Shown one piece after another: positions 33,587-45,184 of a stretch of 64,000 bases of DNA. The notes below the pieces were generated by a model. That model was not told the origin of the DNA. It did not search any database and saw only the letters and a program-made list of their open reading frames with translations. Each line of letters begins with the position of its first letter. The stretch's first letter is position 1. Location of the stretch: the NCBI GenBank assembly GCA_947629925.1, contig CANRFO010000005.1, forward strand, positions 1 through 64,000, given 5' to 3'. Source of the DNA: an uncultured Ruminiclostridium sp. (GTDB lineage: Bacteria > Bacillota > Clostridia > Oscillospirales > Ruminococcaceae). The position numbers and the translations under genes are program-made.

Positions 33587-34564
33587 ATGAGCTATTTGGA
33601 AAAATACTATATCAATGCAGAAAACGAGCTTGAAGAGCGTAGAATGCGAAACCGATTGCTTCAAGAGGAGCGTATATCTGAAGCGGAGAAAGCCATACCG
33701 CAACTTCATGAACTCAGAAAGCAACTTATGGCTTCAGGCACGAAACTGGCTTCTATTCTCGTTTCAGGCGGGAATATGAAGAAAAATCTTGAACAGATCT
33801 CATCAGAAAATATTTCAATACAGAAAAGTATAAAAGAGCTTCTTGTACAAAACGGATTTAAAGATAATTATCTTGATCCTGTATATAGTTGTGAAAAATG
33901 TCTTGACACGGGTATATATAACAATGCAAGATGTTCATGCTTCATGAATGATGTAAAAAAATTTGAGTGTATGGATTTGAACAGTTCTTCAGCCATGGAT
34001 CTATGCTCGTTTGATACGTTTGATTTGGGGTTTTACTCATCAGAAACAGATTCAAAAGGCGTTAGCCCACGCGACAAAATGAAACGGGTATATTTTTATT
34101 GCGCCGAATATGCGAGAGATTTTCACCTTCCGCAAAACGGAATACTTATGATTGGAGGTACAGGACTGGGAAAAACTCATCTTTCACTTGCAATAGGAAA
34201 AGATGTAATAGAAAAAGGATACAGCGTCATATATGGTTCGGCGCCTGACCTTTTCGGAAGAATTGAAAGAGAACATTTTAAAAATACAGAAAGTTCAGAC
34301 ACTTTGTCTCTTTTAAAGGAGTGTGATCTTCTCATTATAGATGACTTGGGGACCGAACTGGATTCTAAATTTAATTATTCAACACTTTATAATATTATAA
34401 ATACAAGGATGAATATGGGCAAGCCTTTGGTTATAAATACGAACTATAAGCTGTCGGAGCTTCAGGAACGTTACAGCAGCAGGATCACTTCGCGTTTGTC
34501 CACCATGAAAATACTTTTATTTAGCGGTGAAGATATACGGCTTATCAAAAAGGATATGAAATAG
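33587..34564 (+). CDS. dnaI: DnaI/DnaC-type helicase loader ATPase
   Basis: A 325-aa AAA+ protein that loads the replicative helicase. The N-terminal about 90 residues are helical; a zinc-binding cluster (CEKCLDTGIYNNARCSC) sits at about 103-119. Then Walker A GGTGLGKTHLSLAIG, Walker B LLIIDDLGTE, and an Arg-finger region RYSSRITSRL. The Zn-cluster plus AAA+ layout matches Bacillota DnaI rather than E. coli DnaC. GGAG site before the ATG. The dnaD-dnaI pairing supports the role. It is followed by an independent promoter with no visible terminator. Confidence 0.92.
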   Translation: MSYLEKYYINAENELEERRMRNRLLQEERISEAEKAIPQLHELRKQLMASGTKLASILVSGGNMKKNLEQISSENISIQKSIKELLVQNGFKDNYLDPVYSCEKCLDTGIYNNARCSCFMNDVKKFECMDLNSSSAMDLCSFDTFDLGFYSSETDSKGVSPRDKMKRVYFYCAEYARDFHLPQNGILMIGGTGLGKTHLSLAIGKDVIEKGYSVIYGSAPDLFGRIEREHFKNTESSDTLSLLKECDLLIIDDLGTELDSKFNYSTLYNIINTRMNMGKPLVINTNYKLSELQERYSSRITSRLSTMKILLFSGEDIRLIKKDMK

Positions 34565-34571
34565 CATTTTA

Positions 34572-34600
34572 TTTACAATTTACATTCTTTATGATATAAT
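34572..34600 (+). promoter_or_regulatory. SigA promoter of manA-glcK-ilvD
   Basis: TTTACA (34572-34577), 17-nt spacer, TATAAT (34595-34600). Confidence 0.7.
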
Positions 34601-34627
34601 TATTTGAATAAAATAAGGAGAATAAAA

Positions 34628-35587
34628 ATGAAATTATATCCTATGAAGCTTTCCACTCCATGCAAAGATTACATATGGGGCGGCAACAGACTGAGAAACG
34701 AATACGGAAAAGTTTCCGATGCGGACAAGATAGCCGAAAGTTGGGAGCTTTCCTGCCATAAAGACGGAGAAAGTGTTATCACCAACGGAGATTTTTCAGG
34801 AACAACACTGTCAGAATACATTGATAAAGCAGGGAAAAGCGTACTTGGGAAAAAATGTGAAAAATTTGAGTATTTTCCTATTCTTATAAAGCTTATCGAC
34901 GCTAAAGATAATTTGTCCGTACAAGTTCACCCGAATAATGATTACGCGCTGCGTGTCGAAGGGGAATACGGAAAAACCGAAATGTGGTATATTGTAGACT
35001 GCGACCCCGGAGCGGAGCTGTTATATGGATTTAAGAATAATATTTCAAAAGAAGAATTTGAGAAAAGGATAAAAGATAATACCCTTCTTGAAGTCACAAA
35101 CAGTGTAAAAGTCCATAAGGGTGACGTTTTCTTTATTGAATCGGGAACGCTCCATGCGATCGGAAAAGGTATACTGATAGCCGAGATACAGCAGAACTCC
35201 AATACCACATATCGTATTTATGATTACGGAAGAATTGGAGCAGACGGTAAACCGCGTCAGCTTCATATTGAAAAAGCTGTGGAGGTAACAGAACTTACTC
35301 CTCCTAAGTACCCGTGTAAACCGATGGGAAGTGAAAAAGAAAAAGACGGTTACACCGAACAATTGCTTTCTGAATGTGAATATTTCAGAGTAAAAAAACT
35401 TAATGTACATAAAGAATGTATACTTAATGCCGATTCAGAGTCTTTTAACTCGGTAATTGTAATAGATGGGAAAGGTACTCTTGACGGAGTTGAACTTGCA
35501 AAAGGAGACAGTTGTTTTATTCCTGCAGGATACGGCAAATATACTTTTGAAGGAAACGCGGAACTGATAGTTACGGACATTGACTGA
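34628..35587 (+). CDS. manA: Mannose-6-phosphate isomerase (type I, class 2)
   Basis: Interconverts mannose-6-phosphate and fructose-6-phosphate; a zinc cupin. 319 aa from the ATG at 34628, chosen because AAGGAG precedes it; an in-frame ATG at 34604 lacks a site. Seen: IWGGNRLRNEYGK, metal ligands in VQVHPNNDYAL (Gln-His), EYGKTEMWYI (Glu) and ESGTLHAIGKG (His), and QNSNTTYRIYDYGR. This is the short Bacillota form. It pairs with glcK immediately downstream, consistent with hexose entry into glycolysis. Confidence 0.95.
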   Translation: MKLYPMKLSTPCKDYIWGGNRLRNEYGKVSDADKIAESWELSCHKDGESVITNGDFSGTTLSEYIDKAGKSVLGKKCEKFEYFPILIKLIDAKDNLSVQVHPNNDYALRVEGEYGKTEMWYIVDCDPGAELLYGFKNNISKEEFEKRIKDNTLLEVTNSVKVHKGDVFFIESGTLHAIGKGILIAEIQQNSNTTYRIYDYGRIGADGKPRQLHIEKAVEVTELTPPKYPCKPMGSEKEKDGYTEQLLSECEYFRVKKLNVHKECILNADSESFNSVIVIDGKGTLDGVELAKGDSCFIPAGYGKYTFEGNAELIVTDID

Positions 35588-35601
35588 GAACGGAGTTTCA
35601 A

Positions 35602-36567
35602 ATGCGATATTCGTTGGGTATAGATATTGGCGGTACAAATATAGCCGCAGGCGTAGTAAACGATAATTATGACATAATATCTGAAAGCAAGGTGAAGACC
35701 TTTTCCGAAAGAGGATATCGTGCTGTGCTGGACGATATTGTACTTGCGGCGAAAATGGCTGTGGAAAAAGCCGGAATGACTTTCAATGATATAGAAAGTG
35801 TGGGAATGGGTTGTCCCGGCACCTGTAATCAGGAGACAGGGATCGTTGAGTATGCAAATAACCTGGGCTGGTCCAATGTACCGCTTGTAAGTTTTGTCCA
35901 TGATGCATTGAAGATCCCCGTGTATTTTGATAATGACGCTAATGCAGCCGCTCTCGGAGAATATATTGCCGGAGCTGCAAAAGGCGCAAAAAGCGCAATA
36001 GTCATAACTATCGGAACAGGTCTTGGTGCAGGAATAATTATTGACGGAAAAATTTTCAGCGGATCAAATTATGCAGGCGCTGAAATAGGACATACTGTTA
36101 TAAGTGTTGACGGAGAACAATGCACCTGCGGAAGAAAAGGCTGTTTTGAAGCATACTGCTCCGTTACAGCTCTGATACGTACTACTAAGGAATACATACA
36201 GCGGTTTCCCAACACAAAAATGAAGGAAATCGCCGAGACGGAAGGAAAAATAAGCGGAAGAACTGCGTTTAAAGCCGCTAAACTCGGAGATAAAGCAGGG
36301 GAAGAGATAGTAAGTATTTTTATAAAAAATCTTGCCTGCGGTATAATAAATACTATCAATGTGTTTCAGCCCGATGTTTTCTGCATAGGCGGCGGGGTGA
36401 GCAATGAAGGAGATAATTTGCTGATACCTTTAAAAGAGCGCATAAGCAGTGAGATTTATTCAAAGAACAGTAAGCACAATACAAAAATAGTACTTTGCAG
36501 TCTTGGAAACAAATCGGGAATAATCGGTGCGTCTTTTTTGGGAAAACAGCTAAAAAACAATTTATAA
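35602..36567 (+). CDS. glcK: ROK-family glucokinase
   Basis: Phosphorylates glucose to glucose-6-phosphate with ATP. 321 aa; no HTH, so an enzyme and not a ROK repressor. Seen: LGIDIGGTNIAAGVV (phosphate loop), DNDANAAALGE (catalytic Asp in the ROK signature), GTGLGAGIIIDG, the zinc motif CTCGRKGCFEAYCS, and IGGGVSNEGD. Substrate breadth (glucose, mannose, GlcNAc) cannot be read from sequence. CGGAG site before the ATG. Confidence 0.93.
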   Translation: MRYSLGIDIGGTNIAAGVVNDNYDIISESKVKTFSERGYRAVLDDIVLAAKMAVEKAGMTFNDIESVGMGCPGTCNQETGIVEYANNLGWSNVPLVSFVHDALKIPVYFDNDANAAALGEYIAGAAKGAKSAIVITIGTGLGAGIIIDGKIFSGSNYAGAEIGHTVISVDGEQCTCGRKGCFEAYCSVTALIRTTKEYIQRFPNTKMKEIAETEGKISGRTAFKAAKLGDKAGEEIVSIFIKNLACGIINTINVFQPDVFCIGGGVSNEGDNLLIPLKERISSEIYSKNSKHNTKIVLCSLGNKSGIIGASFLGKQLKNNL

Positions 36568-36594
36568 AATAATAAAAAGAAAGGAATATATATT

Positions 36595-38250
36595 ATGAGA
36601 AGCGACCTTATAAAAAAAGGAGTAGACAGAACACCCCATAAAGCGCTTTTGAAAGCGCTTGGGGTTACAGACAGCGAAATGGACAGACCGTTTATTGCCG
36701 TGGTTTGTGCGGCGAGCGATTATGTCCCCGGGCACAGTCATCTGCATGAAATTGCACAGTGTGTTAAAGATGGCATAAGAAATGCAGGCGGTGTGCCTTT
36801 TGAATTTTTTACAATAGGCGTATGTGACGGACTTGCTATGAACCACAAGGGAATGAGATATTCCCTTGCTTCAAGAGAGCTTATCGCCGACAGCATAGAA
36901 GTAATGCTTACGGCTCATCCTCTGGACGGAATAGTTTTTATTCCCAACTGCGATAAAATAGTTCCCGGAATGTTGATGGCGGCAGCAAGACTTGATCTTC
37001 CTTCTGTTTTTGTAAGCGGCGGCCCTATGAAAGCAGGCTGCGTTCAAGGTAAGAGAGTAGGATACAGTGAGATCTATGAAGCGATCGGTCAGTATTCAAA
37101 CGGTGAAATAGATGATTCGGTCCTTAAAGACTATGAGAATAATGCTTGCCCTACATGCGGAAGCTGTTCGGGTATGTATACAGCAAACTCCATGAACTGT
37201 CTTACTGAAGCGATAGGACTTGCATTACCGTATAATGGTACAGAGCCTGCTGTAAATTCTGCAAGAAGAAGAATAGCCAAAGAAGCAGGCGAGCGTGTTG
37301 TAGAGCTGTTCAGACAGTCTATTACCGCGAAAGACATACTTACAAAGAAAAATATGCTTAATGCACTTGCTACGGATATGGCTATTGGTGCGTCATCAAA
37401 TACTGTCCTTCATTTGCTGGCGATTGCTCATGAAGCGGGAATAGATATTTCTCTTGCGGATATAGATTCCATGAGCAGAAAAATCCCGCAGCTTGCAAAA
37501 CTGAATCCTGCAAGCGATATCTTCATCGAAGACCTTAATGCAATAGGCGGTATTCAAACTGTACTTAAGGAACTTGCCAAGACAGGGCAGATCTATACCG
37601 ATGTATTGACTGTTACAGGCACACAGCAGGACAGAATAAATAATGCTAAAGACGCAGACGGTGTCATAGTACACAAAGTTGAAACTCCTATTCGTAAAGA
37701 TGGAGGAATTGCGATCCTTACAGGCAATTTGGCGGAAAATGGTGCTGTTGTAAAGCAGGGAGCTGTTAAGCCTGAAATGATGACCACAACATGCACGGCA
37801 AAGGTATTTGACGGCGAACAGCTTGCTGTTGACGCAATTCTTGGAGATGAAATAAAGCCCGGAGACGTTGTTGTAATAAGATATGAAGGACCTAAAGGCG
37901 GTCCCGGAATGCCTGAAATGCTGGCTCCTACTGCTGCCATAGTGGGAAAAGGACTTGATGGTTCCGTTGCGCTTATTACTGACGGCAGGTTCAGCGGTGC
38001 AAGCCGCGGTGCTGCCGTAGGACATGTTTCACCTGAAGCCGCAGACGGCGGACTGATCGCGTTTGTTGAAAATGGTGACAAAATACTTATAGATATTCCA
38101 AACAGAACGATAAAGCTTCTTGTTGACGACGATGAGATAGCGAGACGCAGAGAAAGGGGAATAAATCCTCCTAAAGAACTCGACGGATATCTGAAACGTT
38201 ATGCAAAGATGGTCAGCGGCTCAGATAAAGGCGCAGTATTTGCCGATTGA
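36595..38250 (+). CDS. ilvD: Dihydroxy-acid dehydratase
   Basis: Branched-chain amino acid synthesis: dihydroxy-acids to 2-oxo acids (for valine, isoleucine, leucine). 551 aa, normal. Fe-S Cys in [12 protein letters not shown] and [18 protein letters not shown]; also [16 protein letters not shown], and the C-terminal [26 protein letters not shown] site before the ATG. No ilvC/ilvB nearby and no T-box seen in the short gap upstream. It is co-directional with manA-glcK and probably shares their transcript. Confidence 0.97.
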   Translation: MRSDLIKKGVDRTPHKALLKALGVTDSEMDRPFIAVVCAASDYVPGHSHLHEIAQCVKDGIRNAGGVPFEFFTIGVCDGLAMNHKGMRYSLASRELIADSIEVMLTAHPLDGIVFIPNCDKIVPGMLMAAARLDLPSVFVSGGPMKAGCVQGKRVGYSEIYEAIGQYSNGEIDDSVLKDYENNACPTCGSCSGMYTANSMNCLTEAIGLALPYNGTEPAVNSARRRIAKEAGERVVELFRQSITAKDILTKKNMLNALATDMAIGASSNTVLHLLAIAHEAGIDISLADIDSMSRKIPQLAKLNPASDIFIEDLNAIGGIQTVLKELAKTGQIYTDVLTVTGTQQDRINNAKDADGVIVHKVETPIRKDGGIAILTGNLAENGAVVKQGAVKPEMMTTTCTAKVFDGEQLAVDAILGDEIKPGDVVVIRYEGPKGGPGMPEMLAPTAAIVGKGLDGSVALITDGRFSGASRGAAVGHVSPEAADGGLIAFVENGDKILIDIPNRTIKLLVDDDEIARRRERGINPPKELDGYLKRYAKMVSGSDKGAVFAD

Positions 38251-38287
38251 GCAAGTTCATAGTATAAAACGGTCAGGAGGTAATAAT

Positions 38288-39016
38288 ATGTCGGGAACTC
38301 AGAATTCAAATCTTCATGAGGGTCACAGACAAAGAATGAAAGAACGTATTCTGAAACACGGCGTTGACGCTTTTGACGATTACCAGCTCCTCGAAGTGCT
38401 TTTATTTTATGCTATTCCCAAAAAGGACACCAATGAATTGGCTCATACGCTGATAAATACTTTTGGCTCAATGGACAAGGTTTTTAAAGCGGATTATGAA
38501 GATCTTGTCAAAATAAAAGGAATAGGTGAAAATGCGGCAAGCTTGCTCAAGCTTTTTCCGCTTTTGGCAAGAAGATATATAAATTCCACTTTTAGCGAAG
38601 ACGGTAAAATTTTGCTTAATACTCCTGATAAGCTTGTGGATTACTGTCTTACTTTGTTTTTGGGAGAAACGGATGAGTCGGTCTATGCTTTGGCGCTTAA
38701 CAGCGATCTGACTTTGTCTTCATGTATCAGGCTCAATAAAGGCTTTGTAAATAAAGTGGAATTATCATACAGAATGCTGACTGAATTTGCAATTAAAAGC
38801 CATTGCAGCCGCATAGTTCTGACGCACAATCATTCAAACGGTTCTGTTATCGCTTCAAAGGCTGATTTGCGTACAACAATTGATATAGCAGACTTTTTGG
38901 CATCTGTGGATATGGAACTTGTTGATCATATAATCATAGGGAAAGGTACAGGAATAAGTATGAGAGAATGTCATATGGCAGAGCAGGCATGGGCGTACGG
39001 CGATGGAATGTTTTGA
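38288..39016 (+). CDS. radC: DNA repair protein RadC family (JAB1/MPN+)
   Basis: 242 aa from ATG 38288, which has CAGGAGG; an in-frame extension upstream (to 38201) overlaps ilvD and is rejected. N-terminal UPF0758 region with HhH-like [14 protein letters not shown]. The JAMM metal motif is seen in [18 protein letters not shown] and DHIIIGKG. The classic recombination-repair role of RadC is now doubted; the family is a predicted metalloprotease or nuclease. Its end overlaps uvrB by 14 nt, tying it to excision repair by transcription and translation. Confidence 0.88.
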   Translation: MSGTQNSNLHEGHRQRMKERILKHGVDAFDDYQLLEVLLFYAIPKKDTNELAHTLINTFGSMDKVFKADYEDLVKIKGIGENAASLLKLFPLLARRYINSTFSEDGKILLNTPDKLVDYCLTLFLGETDESVYALALNSDLTLSSCIRLNKGFVNKVELSYRMLTEFAIKSHCSRIVLTHNHSNGSVIASKADLRTTIDIADFLASVDMELVDHIIIGKGTGISMRECHMAEQAWAYGDGMF

Positions 39017-40964
39017 ACTTCACTCGGACTACAAGCCTACGGGAGATCAGCCGGCTGCTGTTGATGCGCTTGCAAAAGGCGTTCTGAACGGTGATAAAGA
39101 ACAGGTCCTGATGGGCGTTACTGGTTCAGGAAAAACTTTTACAATGGCTAATGTTATTGCAAAAGTAAATCGTCCTACTCTTGTATTGGCTCATAACAAA
39201 ACCTTGGCAGCACAGTTGTGCAGCGAGCTTAGGGAATTTTTCCCTAATAACGCAGTAGAATATTTTGTATCATATTATGATTACTACCAGCCTGAAGCGT
39301 ATATTCCTTCTACGGACGCCTATATAGAAAAGGACAGTGCAATAAACGACGATATTGACAGGCTTCGTCACTCGGCTACATTTGCTTTGGCGGAAAGAAG
39401 AGATGTAATAATCGTTGCAAGTGTTTCCTGTATTTACTCACTTGGCAGTCCTGAGGATTACCGCGCAAATGTCATTTCTATCAGAAAGGGAACTGAGATA
39501 GGAAGAGATGAGCTGATAAAAAAGCTTGTAGAGATACAGTATGAGCGTAATGATGTAAACTTTGTAAGAAATAAGTTCCGTGTAAGGGGAGATGTCGTTG
39601 AGATTTTTCCTGCCGGCAATCCTGTGGAAACAGCGCTCCGCGTTGAATTTTTCGGTGATGAGATAGATAGGATAAGCGAAATAGAAGTGGTTACGGGTAA
39701 TGTCAGACGAGAATTGCTGCATGCTGCCATCTTTCCCGCCAGTCACTATATAGTGGATAAAGCTCGCCTTGATAAAGCGCTGGACGATATACGGGAAGAA
39801 ATGGAAGAGCAGGTTGAATTTTTCACAAATAACCATAAGCTCATTGAAGCACAGCGTATTGCGCAAAGGACTTCATATGACCTTGAAATGCTGCGTGAAA
39901 TAGGAACTTGCAAGGGAATAGAAAACTATTCAAGAGTGCTTGCAGGAAGACCTAAGGGAAGCACACCGCTTACTCTTATTGACCATTTCCCCAAGGATTT
40001 TCTTCTTTTTGTTGATGAAAGTCATGTTACTCTTCCGCAAATAAGGGGAATGTACGGCGGAGATGCCGCAAGGAAGAAAAATCTGGTGGATTACGGATTT
40101 CGTCTGCCTTCCGCATATGATAACCGTCCTATGAATTTTGATGAGTTTTATTCCAAGCTGAATCAGGTAATTTATGTATCGGCTACTCCCGGACCTTTTG
40201 AAAAGGAACATGCTGTCCGTATTGTAGAACAGCTTATAAGACCTACCGGCTTGCTTGATCCGCTTATATCCGTTCGTCCCGTAGACGGTCAGATAGAAGA
40301 TCTGCTTTCTGAGATAAATCAGAGGATTGATAGAAACGAAAGAGTTCTTATAACAACACTCACAAAAAAAATGGCAGAGGATTTGACCAAGTATTTTGAA
40401 AAGCTTGGGTTAAAAGTCCGCTATATGCATCACGACATTGATACGATAGAACGTATGGAAATTATTCGTGGGCTCAGGCTGGGTGAATTTGACGTTCTGA
40501 TAGGAATAAATCTGTTGCGTGAAGGTCTTGATCTGCCTGAAGTATCTCTCGTAGCCATACTTGACGCGGATAAAGAAGGCTTTCTCCGCAGTGAGACATC
40601 TTTGGTTCAGACTGTTGGTCGAGCTGCGAGAAACGCCAACGGTATGGTAATAATGTATGCGGATCAGGTCACGCCCTCAATGGAAAATGCGATCAATGAA
40701 ACAAACCGCCGCAGGGAGATACAAAGCGCGTATAACCGAGAGCACGGAATCGTTCCGAAAACAATTGTAAAGGAAGTTCGCGACGTCATAGATATTTCTG
40801 CTAAGTCAGATAAAAAAGGCAAGCTGAAAAAACAGCTTTCAAGAGAAGAAAAACAGACGCTGATAAAGCAGTATACCTCTCTTATGAGAGAAGCCGCTAA
40901 AGTGCTTGATTTTGAGCAGGCGGCATATTTCAGAGATAAAATAACCGAACTGAAGGAAAAATGA
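39003..40964 (+). CDS. uvrB: Excinuclease ABC subunit B
   Basis: A damage-verifying helicase of nucleotide excision repair. 653 aa. Seen: [14 protein letters not shown] (Walker A), the beta-hairpin [21 protein letters not shown] (DEAD-like box), [14 protein letters not shown] (motif V), TVGRAARN (motif VI), and a C-terminal UVR domain about 620-650 that would contact UvrC. The start is inside radC without its own clear Shine-Dalgarno, so it relies on translational coupling. uvrA follows at one base. uvrC is not in the window. Confidence 0.97.
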   Translation: MECFELHSDYKPTGDQPAAVDALAKGVLNGDKEQVLMGVTGSGKTFTMANVIAKVNRPTLVLAHNKTLAAQLCSELREFFPNNAVEYFVSYYDYYQPEAYIPSTDAYIEKDSAINDDIDRLRHSATFALAERRDVIIVASVSCIYSLGSPEDYRANVISIRKGTEIGRDELIKKLVEIQYERNDVNFVRNKFRVRGDVVEIFPAGNPVETALRVEFFGDEIDRISEIEVVTGNVRRELLHAAIFPASHYIVDKARLDKALDDIREEMEEQVEFFTNNHKLIEAQRIAQRTSYDLEMLREIGTCKGIENYSRVLAGRPKGSTPLTLIDHFPKDFLLFVDESHVTLPQIRGMYGGDAARKKNLVDYGFRLPSAYDNRPMNFDEFYSKLNQVIYVSATPGPFEKEHAVRIVEQLIRPTGLLDPLISVRPVDGQIEDLLSEINQRIDRNERVLITTLTKKMAEDLTKYFEKLGLKVRYMHHDIDTIERMEIIRGLRLGEFDVLIGINLLREGLDLPEVSLVAILDADKEGFLRSETSLVQTVGRAARNANGMVIMYADQVTPSMENAINETNRRREIQSAYNREHGIVPKTIVKEVRDVIDISAKSDKKGKLKKQLSREEKQTLIKQYTSLMREAAKVLDFEQAAYFRDKITELKEK

Positions 40965-40965
40965 A

Positions 40966-43782
40966 ATGGCAACTAATAAAATTATAATAAAAGGAGCAAA
41001 AGAACATAATTTAAAGAATATTGACCTTGAACTTCCAAGGGACAAGCTTATTGTTTTTACAGGACTTTCAGGATCAGGAAAGTCTTCTCTTGCGTTTGAT
41101 ACTATATACGCAGATGGACAAAGAAGGTATATTGAAAGCCTTTCATCATACGCCCGTATGTTCTTGGGACAAATGGAAAAGCCGAATGTGGAAAGTATCG
41201 AGGGATTGTCTCCTGCTATTTCCATTGACCAGAAAACAACATCTAAAAATCCGAGGTCTACTGTTGGAACAGTAACGGAAATATATGATTATCTCCGACT
41301 TTTATATGCGAGAATAGGCATACCGCATTGTCCTGTTTGCGGAAGAGAAATAAAGCAGCAGACAGTTGACCAGATTGCCGATAGAGTTATGGAACTTGAA
41401 AAAGGGACCAGGATACAGGTAATGGCTCCCATAGTACGCGGCAGAAAAGGCGAGTATGCCAAGGAACTTGACAGTATAAGAAAACAAGGATATGTTCGTG
41501 TAAGGATTGACGGAATAATGTATGACCTTTCTGAACAGATAAAGCTTGAAAAAAATAAGAAGCACAATATTGAAGTTGTTATAGACCGTCTTGCTATAAA
41601 AGATGAGATCAAGTCAAGGCTTACGGAAAGTATCGAAACAGCGGGAACGCTTTCAGGAGGATTGGTATTTATAGATGTTGTAGGGCAGGAAGAACTTCAT
41701 TTTTCTCAAAATTATGCCTGCCCTGAGCATGGAGTGAGCATTGAAGACCTGAACCCCAGAATGTTCAGTTTCAATAATCCCTATGGTGCTTGTAAACGCT
41801 GCACAGGTTTGGGATTTTATTTGAGTATTGATGCTGATTTGATAATTCCCGATAGAACTCTTTCGATTCGTGAGAATGCCATAAAAGCAAGTGGCTGGAC
41901 TTACACTGAGGGCAGCATGGCTCAGATGTATTTTGACGGCTTGGCGAAGCATTACGGTTTTTCTGTCGATGTTCCTATAAAGGATCTGCCTGATGAAGCT
42001 TTAAATGTTATTCTTTATGGTTCAAACGGAGAAAAATTTTCTGTTCGCCGTCCTTGGGAAGTCGGCTCATCTCATATGACGGATTTTGAAGGCGTTGTAA
42101 ACAACCTTGAACGTCGTTTCAGGGAAACAGGAAGTCAGTATTCAAAAGATGAAATATCTGATTACATGTCAGAGGTGGAATGCCCGGAGTGCCACGGACA
42201 GCGCCTAAGAAAAGAAGCATTGTCTGTCACCGTAGCAGGAAAAAATATTGACGAATTTTGTAATATGAGCGTTACTCAGGCACTGAGGTTTACCGAATCA
42301 ATGACTTTGACTCCCCGTGAGAATATGATAGCTGAGCAGATATTGAAGGAGATAAAGTCAAGACTTGGTTTTCTGCAAAGTGTAGGCTTGGATTATCTTC
42401 GCTTGTCCCGTGCGTCAAGTACCCTTTCAGGCGGTGAAAGTCAGCGAATTCGTCTTGCCACACAGATAGGAAGCTCTCTTGTAGGAGTTTTGTATATCCT
42501 TGATGAGCCGAGCATAGGACTGCATCAGCGCGACAATGATCGTCTGATAGCTACGCTGAAAAATCTCCGAGATATAGGGAATACCGTTATAGTTGTAGAA
42601 CATGATGAAGATACAATGCGTGCTGCCGACTATATCGTAGATGTAGGTCCCGGAGCAGGCGTACACGGAGGAGAAATAGTTGCCGCAGGTACTGTGGATG
42701 ATATTATTAAATCTGAACGTTCAATAACCGGCAAATATCTTTCCGGGGAAATGAAAATTCCTGTTCCGAAAAAGCGCAGAAAGCCAAACGGTAAATTTTT
42801 GACTGTTTACGGCGCAGCGGAAAATAACCTGAAAAATATAGACATTAAAATTCCTTTGGGACTTTTTACCTGTGTAACAGGTGTTTCAGGCAGCGGAAAA
42901 AGCTCCTTTGTAAATGAAATCCTTTATAAATATCTTGTTGCAAAGCTTAACAGAGCGAGAATGAGATGCGGTAAATTTGACAAAATAACAGGTGCTGAAT
43001 ACCTTGATAAAGTCATAGATATTGACCAATCGCCAATCGGAAGAACTCCTCGTTCCAATCCTGCGACTTATACAGGCTTATTTACCGATATAAGAGACCT
43101 TTATGCGTCTACGACTGACGCAAAAGCAAAAGGATATAACAGCGGAAGGTTCAGCTTTAATATAAAAGGCGGGCGCTGTGAAGCTTGCGAAGGTGACGGA
43201 ATAATAAAGATCGAGATGCATTTTCTGCCTGATGTATATGTTCCATGTGAAGTTTGCGGAGGCAAAAGGTACAATAGAGAAACATTGGAAGTAAGATATA
43301 AGGGTAAAAATATTTATGAAGTCCTTGAAATGACTATTGAGGAGGGACTTGAATTTTTCTCTGAAATACCTAAGCTTAAACGAAAGCTTCAGACTTTATA
43401 TGATGTAGGACTTGGTTATGTAAAAATAGGACAGCCTGCTACAACATTATCAGGCGGAGAGGCTCAGCGGGTAAAGCTGGCTGCTGAACTTTCACGCCGC
43501 CCTACGGGAAAAACCATATATATTCTTGACGAACCCACTACCGGTCTTCACTCAGATGATGTATCCAAGCTTATTGACATAATGCAGAAGCTTACAGACG
43601 GGGGAAATACGGTCGTTGTAATAGAACATAACCTTGACGTGATAAAAACTGCCGATCATATAATCGACCTTGGCCCTGAGGGAGGAGACAACGGCGGATA
43701 TATTGTCGCGGAAGGCAGTCCTGAAGAAGTAGCAAAAAATAAGAAATCTTACACAGGGCAATATCTGAAAAAATTGCTTTAA
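40966..43782 (+). CDS. uvrA: Excinuclease ABC subunit A
   Basis: A dimeric ABC-type ATPase that finds DNA damage. 938 aa. Two nucleotide-binding halves: Walker [15 protein letters not shown] with signature [13 protein letters not shown], and [14 protein letters not shown] with signature [14 protein letters not shown]. Zinc-finger Cys pairs are seen in [43 protein letters not shown] and [20 protein letters not shown] before the ATG. Ends the radC-uvrB-uvrA unit at a perfect terminator. Confidence 0.98.
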   Translation: MATNKIIIKGAKEHNLKNIDLELPRDKLIVFTGLSGSGKSSLAFDTIYADGQRRYIESLSSYARMFLGQMEKPNVESIEGLSPAISIDQKTTSKNPRSTVGTVTEIYDYLRLLYARIGIPHCPVCGREIKQQTVDQIADRVMELEKGTRIQVMAPIVRGRKGEYAKELDSIRKQGYVRVRIDGIMYDLSEQIKLEKNKKHNIEVVIDRLAIKDEIKSRLTESIETAGTLSGGLVFIDVVGQEELHFSQNYACPEHGVSIEDLNPRMFSFNNPYGACKRCTGLGFYLSIDADLIIPDRTLSIRENAIKASGWTYTEGSMAQMYFDGLAKHYGFSVDVPIKDLPDEALNVILYGSNGEKFSVRRPWEVGSSHMTDFEGVVNNLERRFRETGSQYSKDEISDYMSEVECPECHGQRLRKEALSVTVAGKNIDEFCNMSVTQALRFTESMTLTPRENMIAEQILKEIKSRLGFLQSVGLDYLRLSRASSTLSGGESQRIRLATQIGSSLVGVLYILDEPSIGLHQRDNDRLIATLKNLRDIGNTVIVVEHDEDTMRAADYIVDVGPGAGVHGGEIVAAGTVDDIIKSERSITGKYLSGEMKIPVPKKRRKPNGKFLTVYGAAENNLKNIDIKIPLGLFTCVTGVSGSGKSSFVNEILYKYLVAKLNRARMRCGKFDKITGAEYLDKVIDIDQSPIGRTPRSNPATYTGLFTDIRDLYASTTDAKAKGYNSGRFSFNIKGGRCEACEGDGIIKIEMHFLPDVYVPCEVCGGKRYNRETLEVRYKGKNIYEVLEMTIEEGLEFFSEIPKLKRKLQTLYDVGLGYVKIGQPATTLSGGEAQRVKLAAELSRRPTGKTIYILDEPTTGLHSDDVSKLIDIMQKLTDGGNTVVVIEHNLDVIKTADHIIDLGPEGGDNGGYIVAEGSPEEVAKNKKSYTGQYLKKLL

Positions 43783-43784
43783 AG

Positions 43785-43817
43785 ATAAGCGCAGAAATTT
43801 CTGCGCTTATTTTTTTA
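43785..43817 (+). terminator. Terminator after uvrA
   Basis: 26-nt perfect palindrome ATAAGCGCAGAAA / TTTCTGCGCTTAT followed by seven T. Confidence 0.92.
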
Positions 43818-43835
43818 TTTATTGCTGTAAAATAC

Positions 43836-43864
43836 TTGTCAGATTTTTTTAAATATGGTATAAT
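43836..43864 (+). promoter_or_regulatory. SigA promoter of hom
   Basis: TTGTCA (43836-43841), 17-nt spacer, TATAAT (43859-43864). Confidence 0.75.
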
Positions 43865-43901
43865 ATTCAATTGAAGAATGTAAAACTTTAAGGAGACAAA
43901 T

Positions 43902-45140
43902 ATGATAAAAATAGCAGTTATGGGCTATGGTGTAGTAGGCTCAGGCACTGTTGAGGTGTTTTATAAAAATCTTGATAATATTGAAAAAAAAATAGGGGAT
44001 AAGATAGATATAAAATATATCCTTGATTTAAGGGATTTTAGTGATTCACCTTATAAAGACAAATTTATAAAGGATTTTAATATAATACTGAATGATCCTG
44101 AAATTTCTGTGGTTGCTGAAGTTATAGGTGGTCTGAATCCTGCATATCAGTACGTTAAATCTTTGCTTGAAAAAGGGAAAAGTGTTGTTACATCAAATAA
44201 AGAGCTTGTGGCAGAAAAAGGTGCTGAGCTTATAAAAACTGCGCGTGAAAAAAATGTCAATTTCTTTTTTGAAGCCAGCGTTGGGGGAGGAATACCCATT
44301 ATACGCCCTCTTCATCACTGTTTATCTGCTAATGAGATCAATGAAATAGCCGGAATACTCAACGGCACCACAAACTATATTCTTACAAAAATGATAGATG
44401 AGGGTGAGAGCTTTGAAGCCGCGCTCACTCAGGCCCAAAAGCTCGGATATGCCGAAAGAGATCCGTCCGCTGATGTTGAAGGTGCAGATGCATGCCGAAA
44501 AATTTGCATACTTGCTTCCTTGGCTTTTGGAAAGCATGTTTATCCCTCATCTGTTCATACTGAAGGAATAACAGGAATAGCAGCTGAGGATATTCAGTAT
44601 TGTAAAGATTTCGGAGGAGCAGTAAAGCTCATAGGCTGGGCAAGCAGAAAGGGAAATAATGCTGCTGTGATGGTTTGTCCCGCGTTTATTGCCGCTTCAA
44701 GTCAGCTGTCAAGCGTCAATGATGTTTTTAATGCTATTCTTGTGAGAGGCGACGCAACAGGAGATGTGATATTCTATGGAAAGGGAGCAGGTAAGCTTCC
44801 TACGGCAAGTGCGGTTGTTTCGGATATAATAATGGCGGCAAAAATGGATTCCAATAGTAAATCCCTCTATTGGAACGATTCTGATAAATCTTTTGTACTT
44901 GACAGAAAATCCCTTGAAAATAAGTTTTATCTCAGGCTTATTTGCAAGGATAAAAATGAAATATTAGGCGCTGCTGAGAAAATGTGGGGAAAAGTCAAGA
45001 TTCTTCACAGAGATAATGAGAATGAAAATGAGATTGCGTTTATAACTGATAAGGTGAACGAAGGCAGATTTGATGAAGATTGTGCAGTTATTGCTGAAAA
45101 AGCGCAAATAAAGGGGAAAATAAGGGTGCTTGATTATTAA
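43902..45140 (+). CDS. hom: Homoserine dehydrogenase
   Basis: NAD(P)H reduction of aspartate semialdehyde to homoserine, for threonine and methionine. 412 aa. Rossmann VMGYGVVGSGTVE, FFEASVGGGIPII, NGTTNYILTKM, and the catalytic-site stretch YAERDPSADVEGADACRK. The C-terminal about 75 residues form an ACT-like regulatory domain (FYLRLICKDKNEI), suggesting threonine feedback. AAGGAG site before the ATG. No thrB/thrC follows; pyrH begins 45 nt on behind its own weak AT-rich region. Confidence 0.95.
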   Translation: MIKIAVMGYGVVGSGTVEVFYKNLDNIEKKIGDKIDIKYILDLRDFSDSPYKDKFIKDFNIILNDPEISVVAEVIGGLNPAYQYVKSLLEKGKSVVTSNKELVAEKGAELIKTAREKNVNFFFEASVGGGIPIIRPLHHCLSANEINEIAGILNGTTNYILTKMIDEGESFEAALTQAQKLGYAERDPSADVEGADACRKICILASLAFGKHVYPSSVHTEGITGIAAEDIQYCKDFGGAVKLIGWASRKGNNAAVMVCPAFIAASSQLSSVNDVFNAILVRGDATGDVIFYGKGAGKLPTASAVVSDIIMAAKMDSNSKSLYWNDSDKSFVLDRKSLENKFYLRLICKDKNEILGAAEKMWGKVKILHRDNENENEIAFITDKVNEGRFDEDCAVIAEKAQIKGKIRVLDY

Positions 45141-45184
45141 ATAAAGTATTTTATATATTGTATAAATTTTAGGAGGACTCTTAT

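Noticed and set aside
36568-36594. T-box or attenuator for ilvD
   Set aside because: Only 27 nt lie upstream; no T-box motif is seen between glcK and ilvD.
38201-38287. 29-codon N-terminal extension of radC
   Set aside because: It overlaps ilvD in another frame and lacks a ribosome site; CAGGAGG precedes ATG 38288.
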